In this document: positions 9,160-16,039 of the stretch, piece by piece
Layout: every line of letters begins with the position of its first letter
Position numbering within the stretch: the first letter of the stretch is position 1
DNA from: Clostridia bacterium
GTDB lineage: Bacteria > Bacillota > Clostridia > Oscillospirales > CAG-272
DNA length: 52,477 nt
Reading direction: 5' to 3'
Assembly: GCA_017646745.1 (NCBI GenBank)
Contig: JAGCLY010000069.1
Span: 1-52,477 of the forward strand
The notes under the pieces: generated by a model
What the model was told of the DNA's origin: nothing
The model's input: only the letters and a program-made list of their open reading frames with translations
The model's database searches: none
Translations under genes and position numbers: made by a program

Positions 9160-12100
9160 TTATTTCTTATCAGTAATGCCAAACAGCTTCTTAAAGAAGT
9201 TTACGATAGCTCGCCAGATTCTTGCAAAGAAGCCAAGCTTCTCCTCACCGTCATCGGGATCATCGTTGTTGTTATCACTAGCGCCTGTGCCGGGCTCGGT
9301 GCTGTCGTTGTTATTGTTGCTGTTATTATTATCGGTATCGGGAGTATCTTCAGTAATATCCTTAAACTCGGGACGAGGACCATCAACCTCAGGATCCCAT
9401 TCCTTATCCTCAATAAGCTTCATAGAAATTCTTGCATCAAGAATGGTTGCGATCTCATCGAGCTGCTCAATGATTCTCTGACGGGAGTAGCCCTTTGCAT
9501 AAGACTTGATATCATCCTTAGCAAGCTTATTAATAAGGCTGTAGATCTTATGGATGCTTTCTGCGTTCTCATCGCTCATCTCAGCGATTTCATTAAGGAT
9601 CTTCTCAAGGTCAGCCTTGTTTTCCTCGGTCATACCGCCGGCAGGAATATATATTCTGTCTGCCTTGTCAAGAATATCTGCAAAGCTTGCAGCAAGAACG
9701 TCGTTAATATCAGCATGAGGAAGAATTGCCCACTTGCTGTTTACGCCACTGCGGAGCGCAAGCTGAACGTCCTCGTGACCAATGATCTGAGTAGAACAGA
9801 AGATTACGTATCCGGAAGCACCCGCAGTATAGGATGCCTCAACAAACTCCTTGTTCTGCCATGCGGGAAGACCGCTGTAGGAGGAAGCAATACCTGTATA
9901 ATACATACAGTTGTTGCCTGCCATAAGGATCATATCCTCAACCCTATCCTTAACGTCAATTACGTTAGTGTAATATGCCATGGGAGTTGCAATGTCGATC
10001 CAACCGTTGGAGAACCAGGTCTTCCAATCCTGCTTCTTAGCGCCGGTAGATTCCTGAAGCGAAGCGAATACAGATGTGGAGAGCATAATGCCGTTGGGCT
10101 CCTTAACCTCATCCTTAATACGGCGAACGTATTCTGTAACAACAGACATACGGTAGTCAACCCACTTTGTATAATTTTCATCAGCTTCCTTCTGACCGCC
10201 TACAAGGTAATCCTTGTTAAAGAGCTGCTTGAACTTATTAGCCATCTTTATTCTGTCGGCGAGCTGAGCGTCGGTGAATTTCTTACCGAGCGACTCATAG
10301 AAGCCCTTCATCGCTGCCATGGTAAAGCCGGTATCCTCATCTGCGCTGGAAACAGGATAACGGATGTAGTCGAGGTTAAGACCCTTAATATCAGGGTGCT
10401 TTTCAAAGAGCTCATTGTAATAGCCGATCAAAAGATCCTGAACATCCTTATTGGCAGGATCGATGAAATAGTAGGGACCACCCTCGTTACGCTGAACGGT
10501 GGTGTTATCATCGTTATACATTATCCAATCGGGATGCTGCTGAAGAACAGGTACGGTAGCGCTGATACCAACATAGAAGTTCTCTACCCAAGCGTGCACC
10601 TCGATGCCATTTTCAACACAGCATGCAACGAATGCTGTGAGATAGTCGTCATATGTAGTTGTTTCATCCTTAACGTAAATAGGAGCGAGATTCTTGTGAT
10701 ATGGGAATTCCTCTGCATCGCTCTTGAACGCAGAATAACCGTTATAAAGAGTTTCAACAAAGACAAGGTTAATGCCTATATCCTTGTACATCTTAACGTT
10801 TGTCTCGATCTCTGCATAGCTCATTTCAATAGGTCTGTGCCATACAGCGCGAGCAGAAACAGCCTTGCTCTCTGCAGAGGATACTATGATCTTCTGACGA
10901 AGCTTTTCGATCTGAAGCTGGCTGTTGTTATAATTCATAAGGTAGGAAAGACGAGCCTGCTCAGAAAGGTTTTCATCCTCGAGAGATTTTTCGATTTCTT
11001 CCTTTACAGTCTTAAGATCCTCAAGAACTACTCTGATTTCGGTAATATACTCATTTAAAAGCTCCTTGTCAACATCATAGAGCTGCTTGATTCTGGTTTC
11101 AGCAGTGCTGATTACAGACTCAACGCTCAAAACAAGATTTTCATAGTAGCTGTTAAGAGTGGTAGAAATAGCAAATGTCTGGTTAGACTCGTTAAGCACA
11201 ACGGTTGCGCCGAGAACGAAGTTGGAGCGAATGAAGTCACGTCCTGTGCCGTGACCGGAAATTACATAACCGCCCTCGGGAATATTAGATACGTTTACGC
11301 CAAGCTCGACTACGATGCCATCTGCGTCAACTGCCGCCTCATAGCCGTATACGTTTGTACCGGTACCCTGTGCATCCTTGTAATTCCAGCCGTACTTATA
11401 TATGATGGTCTGGTTTGTGCCACGGAACGCGGGGAATTCCTCGGTTGCAGTCTCCATAGAACCGGGGTTGGTTTCTCTAGAAGGGTTAACGTAATCATAG
11501 CTGCCGTATGTAGTTCCGCCAAAGCGAATGAAGTCAAAGCCGACCATCTTCACCTCGTCACCCATATCGAAGAGCTCGTAGCGAGCAAGCAGCTGACGGT
11601 ATCCTTCACCGTAAGCGCTGAGAACAAAGCCGTTGTCAGGAATTACAGAGCCCGAGTCATCACCTGTTCCGAAGGGACGGAAGCCGATTACAACAAAGCT
11701 GTTCTTCTCGAAATCGAACTGACAGATCATCTCTGTACCGAATACATTAGTGCCGGTCTTCTCACCGAACTGATAGTCGTAATAAACAACCATCTTACTG
11801 GAACGGTTTGCATTAGTACCGTCAATAACGATTCTGTGTGTATCAGACTCTACTGCTCTGGTGGGAATAGTAAGCTTCTCGCCACCGAGGGTAACAACAT
11901 CACCCAGATTAGCAAAGCCACCGTTTACAGCGTTTGCAACAGAAACAACGAAGCCGCCTACGGGAATATAGGTGCTGCCGTCACCGGTAGTGTTAACCTT
12001 AGTAACGACATAATTGTCGCCCTTAAGTTCACAAACATACTCAGTGTAGCTACCTACACGGCCTGTTGTGGTTTTGTGATACATTGCTGTATAAACAACG

Positions 12101-12351
12101 GTATCATTTTCGCCAATAGGCAGTTCCTGGATCTCATAGTCAGCAAGCGATCCTCCGCTTGCATAATCCCAGTAATTTACAGGGTCGGAATATGCGTTAA
12201 GAGTTGTACCCCCAACCGTTACGGTAACGCCGGTTACGGACAGGTTACGGTCACTCTCTCCCTCTGCTGCCGATGCGGTAATACCGATTATCAGCGCAAG
12301 CAGGGTCATAATAACGCATGCGGTAATTATGATGTAACTTCTTTTTTTCAT
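9160..12351 (-). CDS. Secreted GHL10-family glycosidase, second large paralogue
   Basis: 1063 aa from the ATG at 12351, chosen because ATTGGGAGGCATCC lies just upstream and MKKRSYIIITACVIMT begins a proper signal peptide; an in-frame ATG 36 nt upstream would add an untypical leader. Cleavage likely after TASAA. Three N-terminal beta modules (one more than in the 1012-aa paralogue) precede a helical stretch and the GHL10 barrel: WHRPIEMSYAEI, LVFVETLYNG, EVHAWVENFYVG, LNLDYIRYPVS. The C-terminal linker is rich in Asn and Asp but not a regular repeat, and ends in a basic amphipathic helix (LGFFARIWRAIVNFFKKLFG). Only 32 nt from the third GHL10 gene, so probably co-transcribed with it. Confidence 0.88.
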   Translation of the reverse strand: MKKRSYIIITACVIMTLLALIIGITASAAEGESDRNLSVTGVTVTVGGTTLNAYSDPVNYWDYASGGSLADYEIQELPIGENDTVVYTAMYHKTTTGRVGSYTEYVCELKGDNYVVTKVNTTGDGSTYIPVGGFVVSVANAVNGGFANLGDVVTLGGEKLTIPTRAVESDTHRIVIDGTNANRSSKMVVYYDYQFGEKTGTNVFGTEMICQFDFEKNSFVVIGFRPFGTGDDSGSVIPDNGFVLSAYGEGYRQLLARYELFDMGDEVKMVGFDFIRFGGTTYGSYDYVNPSRETNPGSMETATEEFPAFRGTNQTIIYKYGWNYKDAQGTGTNVYGYEAAVDADGIVVELGVNVSNIPEGGYVISGHGTGRDFIRSNFVLGATVVLNESNQTFAISTTLNSYYENLVLSVESVISTAETRIKQLYDVDKELLNEYITEIRVVLEDLKTVKEEIEKSLEDENLSEQARLSYLMNYNNSQLQIEKLRQKIIVSSAESKAVSARAVWHRPIEMSYAEIETNVKMYKDIGINLVFVETLYNGYSAFKSDAEEFPYHKNLAPIYVKDETTTYDDYLTAFVACCVENGIEVHAWVENFYVGISATVPVLQQHPDWIMYNDDNTTVQRNEGGPYYFIDPANKDVQDLLIGYYNELFEKHPDIKGLNLDYIRYPVSSADEDTGFTMAAMKGFYESLGKKFTDAQLADRIKMANKFKQLFNKDYLVGGQKEADENYTKWVDYRMSVVTEYVRRIKDEVKEPNGIMLSTSVFASLQESTGAKKQDWKTWFSNGWIDIATPMAYYTNVIDVKDRVEDMILMAGNNCMYYTGIASSYSGLPAWQNKEFVEASYTAGASGYVIFCSTQIIGHEDVQLALRSGVNSKWAILPHADINDVLAASFADILDKADRIYIPAGGMTEENKADLEKILNEIAEMSDENAESIHKIYSLINKLAKDDIKSYAKGYSRQRIIEQLDEIATILDARISMKLIEDKEWDPEVDGPRPEFKDITEDTPDTDNNNSNNNNDSTEPGTGASDNNNDDPDDGEEKLGFFARIWRAIVNFFKKLFGITDKK

Positions 12352-12383
12352 GGATGCCTCCCAATATATATTTTTATTAATAA

Positions 12384-13490
12384 TCAATTTGATCTACCGT
12401 AATGCTTGGAGAGGAAGCCGAGATAATCCTCGGTCGCCTCGTAGAAGGTCTTTGCCGAATCAAAGAGAACAAAGCCCTCTGCTCCACCGTCAGTGCTTGC
12501 CTTTATATGATCGGAAAGCTCAGCGATCGTCTGGTTATGGTATGTGGTATACAAACCTGTATAGCAGGAAATGTCACCGCACATTGATTTAAGACTTTTC
12601 ACCGCCTCGCGGACCTTATCCGCCTCATAAAAATGAACCATCGGAGTAGCCATATTTATGTAGTGGTTGTCAAGCCAGAGCTTGATGTTTTGCTTTTTAA
12701 GCATGTAGGACTGCTTTACCTCAGGGAATACTGCTGTTGAAATCAGCTTTCCGGGATGCTTTTCGTTCACCATATCACGGATCTGCCTTACAAACTCGGA
12801 TATAAATTCCGCACGGTATGCAATCCATTCATCAAGCAGCCCGTTTTCCTCAATAATACGGTGAAGCTCCTCTCTCATATTATCGCCGCTCAGCGACAGT
12901 CCGCATCTCTTGGCAAATCCCAGCATAGATCGCTCGGTATAGCCGGTATCGGTGCTTTCGCTGAAATCCGAAACGGGATAACGGATATAATCGAGATTAA
13001 GTCCCTTTAAATCGGGGATCTTAGTCAGCATCTCATCGTAAGCTCTCTTAAGAAAATCTCTTACCTCATCACAAGAGGGATCAAAGAAAAGATAGCCGCC
13101 AAAGCCGTGTCCCTCGGTGGTATGTCTTATTTCACCGTGCTGATTAACAAGCAGCCAGTCGGGATATTTTTTTACCAGCACAGCATCCTCATCAACACCG
13201 ATGTAAAAGTCCTGTACCCATGCGTGAACGTCAATGTCACGCTTTTTTGCCTCGGCAACGAAGGCGGTCAGGTAATCGGGATAATCGCCGTAGGTAAAAC
13301 CACCCAGCCTTGTAGAATAAGGAATAAGCTCTGATCTATATACCACCTTGCCGTGATAAAAGCTCTCAAGGAATACAAGATTTATGCCCGCAGCCTGAAA
13401 TTCATCAAGCACACCGCAAAGTCCTTCGAGCGTGTCTTCCCTTTCGCCGGAGTTCGGTCTGTGCCAAATTCCTATAATGTTTTTACTCAT
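12384..13490 (-). CDS. GHL10-family glycosidase, small intracellular-type paralogue
   Basis: 368 aa from the ATG at 13490 (TTGGGAGCTTTTT upstream); an in-frame ATG 21 nt earlier lacks a better site. It consists of the GHL10 barrel alone: IGIWHRPNSGERED, LVFLESFYHGKVV, DVHAWVQDFYIG, LNLDYIRYPVS, ATPMVHFYEADK. No signal peptide is visible, so it probably acts in the cytoplasm on products imported after the two secreted paralogues have worked outside. It lies first in the likely GHL10 transcription unit and just downstream of the DUF4127/nanE pair. Substrate unknown. Confidence 0.87.
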   Translation of the reverse strand: MSKNIIGIWHRPNSGEREDTLEGLCGVLDEFQAAGINLVFLESFYHGKVVYRSELIPYSTRLGGFTYGDYPDYLTAFVAEAKKRDIDVHAWVQDFYIGVDEDAVLVKKYPDWLLVNQHGEIRHTTEGHGFGGYLFFDPSCDEVRDFLKRAYDEMLTKIPDLKGLNLDYIRYPVSDFSESTDTGYTERSMLGFAKRCGLSLSGDNMREELHRIIEENGLLDEWIAYRAEFISEFVRQIRDMVNEKHPGKLISTAVFPEVKQSYMLKKQNIKLWLDNHYINMATPMVHFYEADKVREAVKSLKSMCGDISCYTGLYTTYHNQTIAELSDHIKASTDGGAEGFVLFDSAKTFYEATEDYLGFLSKHYGRSN

Positions 13491-13523
13491 AAAAAGCTCC
13501 CAAAAAATCAAAAAAAATCCTGT

Positions 13524-13542
13524 GGCAATAATGACTATTGCC
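13524..13542 (-). terminator. Possible terminator or attenuator
   Basis: Stem GGCAATA / TATTGCC with a 5-nt loop, followed on the minus strand by ACAGGA and eight T. It lies between the DUF4127 stop and the start of the small GHL10 gene, so it could end the nanE transcript or attenuate the next one. The T run starts 6 nt after the stem, which weakens the call. Confidence 0.35.
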
Positions 13543-13637
13543 GAAATGTATGAAATGAATAAGCCAACATTGCTTTTTTTATATGATATAATTCATACAA
13601 ACAATCAAGCAAACTAGCATAATTTCAAGTTTGTATT

Positions 13638-15134
13638 TTATATTTTTTCTTTGAGTGAAAGATCAACCTCAAACATTCTTTTCCACGGCATTCTGCATTC
13701 TGCGATGCAATATCTTTCAACTATATTTGGAAATTTATCACCGATATAATCTTCAAGATGATGCCTTACCATATCTGCAACAACACCAGAGGTCTCTCCT
13801 GCATTGAAATAATCAAAGCCAAGCTCAGCCAAATGATTTCCGGTAATATGAGCACGGACATGGGCGCAATATCCAACGTCCTCGTATATTCTCTCTGCCA
13901 AAAATCTCTTCTGCTCGCTATTGTCACCAAACAAGAATACAAATACCGCCTGACATATAACCGTGCCAAGGGTATTAGATGAGGTGTTCCAGCCGGCATA
14001 AGCAGAAAGACTTAAAACATCCATCTCAGAGTTAAGCATACAAAGCAGCTCACAGTCGCCACCGTTGCAATACGCTCCGTCTGCCAGGGCAGCTACTTTA
14101 CCGCCGGCAACGCCGTCCTTAATCCTTGCAATGAAGGACTTAAGATCCCTCTCGTCATATCCCACGCTCTTTTCCTGCCAAGCCTCTACGGGTAACCGAG
14201 TAGGATAGTTAAGATAAAGGATAATATCAGAAGAAGTATAGTCGCTGTTAATGACACAGCCTGCAGATTCTATCTGGAACGGAAGTGTTTTGCCCACGGG
14301 TCTGTCCTCATATAGAGGTTTGACATCAGGGCACCTATCGTCAACGAAGTCACAGTAAATCCTCGGTGCAACGCCCTTATACTCACAGGCAGCACGTGCC
14401 AGCAGCGTCATACCAACCTCGTCTGCACCCGGATACATTGCCACGTCGGCAAGGCCACGCTGCTTAAGCTCAAGCTTAATAGCCTCTCTATCCATAGTTG
14501 TATATCCGAATTCTGCAGAGTCGTCCTGGGGAATAATCAGAAAATCAATAGACCTGTGAAGTCGCTCCACGACTTTAATAAGCATATTTCTGTTGGTTCT
14601 GCGCCTTGCCTCAAAATCCTCAAGATTTCCGTTAATAACCGATGCATAACCGTTTAAAAGCGCATCCGCCTCTTCATCGCTGATAAGTCCAAGCTGAAGC
14701 TTGTGCTTAACCTGTCCGGTGAGGAATATCTCTCTGCCGCAATACTCGTAATAATCCGGTTCCTCGTCGGCGCTGGAATAAGCGGGACATCTCATTATCA
14801 GAGCGAAGGCATAAATCTTTACTTTGGGATTAAGCTCCTTAATCCGATCAAGGACCGAAAGCCTCTCGCTAAGCTCATCCTCAGACAGATGATGCAATCT
14901 CGATGGAAGAATTCCACCGTATAAAAGCATATCCAAGGAAACCACGTAGCTGTCAGCCTCGGTTGCGTGAGAGAGCATAAAGCTTTTCAGCCTCTCATAA
15001 TCGGCGCTTTGCTTCTTGCTACCAAGAATATCAAGCCCGGGCTTAATAACCTGAACACCGCTTCCGCCTGCTATCCTGCCGGCAAAATTATAATTACAAG
15101 GGCGTTCGTCTAAGGGAATATAAACAACCTTCAT
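13638..15134 (-). CDS. DUF4127 family protein
   Basis: 498 aa from the ATG at 15134 (MKVVYIPLDERPCNYNF), the conserved N-terminus of DUF4127 (Pfam PF13552). The longer in-frame start at 15161 would lie inside nanE. Other conserved stretches are VVSLDMLLYGGILPSR, IIPQDDSAEFGYTTMDR and YPGADEVGMTLLAR. No signal peptide or membrane segment. The family has no established activity that I know of; conserved Asp, Glu and His residues suggest an enzyme. The start codon lies one base after the nanE stop (TGATATG), implying translational coupling and a shared pathway with ManNAc-6-phosphate. The small GHL10 gene follows on the same strand. Confidence 0.88.
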   Translation of the reverse strand: MKVVYIPLDERPCNYNFAGRIAGGSGVQVIKPGLDILGSKKQSADYERLKSFMLSHATEADSYVVSLDMLLYGGILPSRLHHLSEDELSERLSVLDRIKELNPKVKIYAFALIMRCPAYSSADEEPDYYEYCGREIFLTGQVKHKLQLGLISDEEADALLNGYASVINGNLEDFEARRRTNRNMLIKVVERLHRSIDFLIIPQDDSAEFGYTTMDREAIKLELKQRGLADVAMYPGADEVGMTLLARAACEYKGVAPRIYCDFVDDRCPDVKPLYEDRPVGKTLPFQIESAGCVINSDYTSSDIILYLNYPTRLPVEAWQEKSVGYDERDLKSFIARIKDGVAGGKVAALADGAYCNGGDCELLCMLNSEMDVLSLSAYAGWNTSSNTLGTVICQAVFVFLFGDNSEQKRFLAERIYEDVGYCAHVRAHITGNHLAELGFDYFNAGETSGVVADMVRHHLEDYIGDKFPNIVERYCIAECRMPWKRMFEVDLSLKEKI

Positions 15135-15135
15135 A

Positions 15136-15813
15136 TCAATCTTCAAGCTGAAGTGCGCCAAGCAATCTTTCTGTGATCACAGCGGGACGTGTAATAGCCG
15201 AGCCTACAACCACCGCATAAGGGTTGATCTTTGATATAGCCTCCATATGCGAGGTCTCAAAAACACCACCCTCGGCAATAAGTCTTGCGTTCTTTATTTT
15301 AGCCTTGCATTCAGCCATAAAATCGACGTCGGGAATCTGATACTGCTTAGTGTAAGGGGTGTAGCCTCTCATGGTTGTGGAGATATAATCAAAGCCAAGT
15401 CTGTCAGCGTTGATTGCCTCCTCTATGGTAGAAATATCTGCCATAATTTCTCTGCCACCTGCGTTCGCACGGGCATAGTTATAAAGCTCCTCTAAGGTTT
15501 CTCCTGCAGGGCGGTCACGAAGGGTGGCGTCCATACAGATAACATCGCATTTTGTCTTAAGCAGCCTATCTATCTCAGCCTTGGTAGGAGTAATATATAT
15601 TTCGCTGTCATCGTAGCATTCCTTTACCAATCCGATAATAGGAAGGCCTACCTCATCCTTTATACTGTCAATATCATCGACCAGCGCTCTGATACCTGTT
15701 GCACCGCCGGCCTTTGCAGCCTTGGCGAACAGATGCATGATACCGTATCCGTAAAGGGGCTCGCCCTTAACAGCCTGGCAAGATACTATTAATCCTCTTT
15801 TTAATGCGCTCAT
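15136..15813 (-). CDS. nanE: N-acetylmannosamine-6-phosphate 2-epimerase
   Basis: 225 aa, normal length for NanE. It converts ManNAc-6-phosphate to GlcNAc-6-phosphate in the cytoplasm, the step that feeds sialic acid or ManNAc into amino-sugar catabolism. Motifs: N-terminal LIVSCQAVKGEPLYG, GIRALVDDIDSIK, VGLPIIGLVKE, CMDATLRDRP, and a late IAEGGVFETSHM phosphate-binding loop of the TIM barrel. No nanA or nanK lies in the window, so free ManNAc-6-P may come from another source. ATG at 15813 is preceded by AGAAAGGATAGAAA. A consensus promoter and a palindrome lie upstream; DUF4127 follows with a 1-nt gap. Confidence 0.95.
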   Translation of the reverse strand: MSALKRGLIVSCQAVKGEPLYGYGIMHLFAKAAKAGGATGIRALVDDIDSIKDEVGLPIIGLVKECYDDSEIYITPTKAEIDRLLKTKCDVICMDATLRDRPAGETLEELYNYARANAGGREIMADISTIEEAINADRLGFDYISTTMRGYTPYTKQYQIPDVDFMAECKAKIKNARLIAEGGVFETSHMEAISKINPYAVVVGSAITRPAVITERLLGALQLED

Positions 15814-15849
15814 TTTCTATCCTTTCTGTACACCTACAACAAATCATTT

Positions 15850-15864
15850 TGTGCACTTTGCACA
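15850..15864. promoter_or_regulatory. Palindrome, candidate operator in the nanE leader
   Basis: TGTGCA-CTT-TGCACA, a perfect 6-bp inverted repeat with a 3-nt centre, 32 nt downstream of the -10 box and 36 nt before the nanE ATG. Its position suits a roadblock operator or an RNA hairpin. The RpiR-type regulator at 18965-19786 is the only local candidate protein; binding is inference. Confidence 0.5.
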
Positions 15865-15895
15865 TATTCTTTTAAAAATATTATATACTAATTGT

Positions 15896-15924
15896 ATTAT
15901 ATATCTTATCAGCTTCCGTGTCAA
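15896..15924 (-). promoter_or_regulatory. Consensus promoter of nanE-DUF4127
   Basis: Minus strand TTGACA, 17-nt spacer, TATAAT: a perfect sigma-A type match. The leader to the nanE start is about 75 nt and contains the palindrome at 15850-15864. Confidence 0.85.
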
Positions 15925-15996
15925 TACCTTTTTTAGTATTTTTACAAATTTATTTCAGTTTTTCTGCTCATTTTGAAAATTCTTTTCATAATCAAA

Positions 15997-16020
15997 GGGA
16001 CCCGACAAGCGTCGGGTCCC
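15997..16020 (-). terminator. Terminator of the RpiR-GH38 unit
   Basis: 10-bp perfect stem (GGGACCCGAC / GTCGGGTCCC) with a 4-nt loop, 20 nt past the GH38 stop; TTTGATTATG follows on the minus strand. The T tract is modest but the stem is very stable. Confidence 0.75.
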
Positions 16021-16039
16021 AAAATGCCTTCAGGCTGAT

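Noticed and set aside
9133..11058. 641-aa plus-strand frame opposite a GHL10 gene
   Set aside because: Shadow; the minus strand holds clear GHL10 motifs, and this frame has no start signals or family match.
12352..12387. Upstream ATG adding 12 residues to the second large GHL10 protein
   Set aside because: The ribosome site GGGAGG lies within this stretch, and the downstream ATG gives a normal signal peptide.
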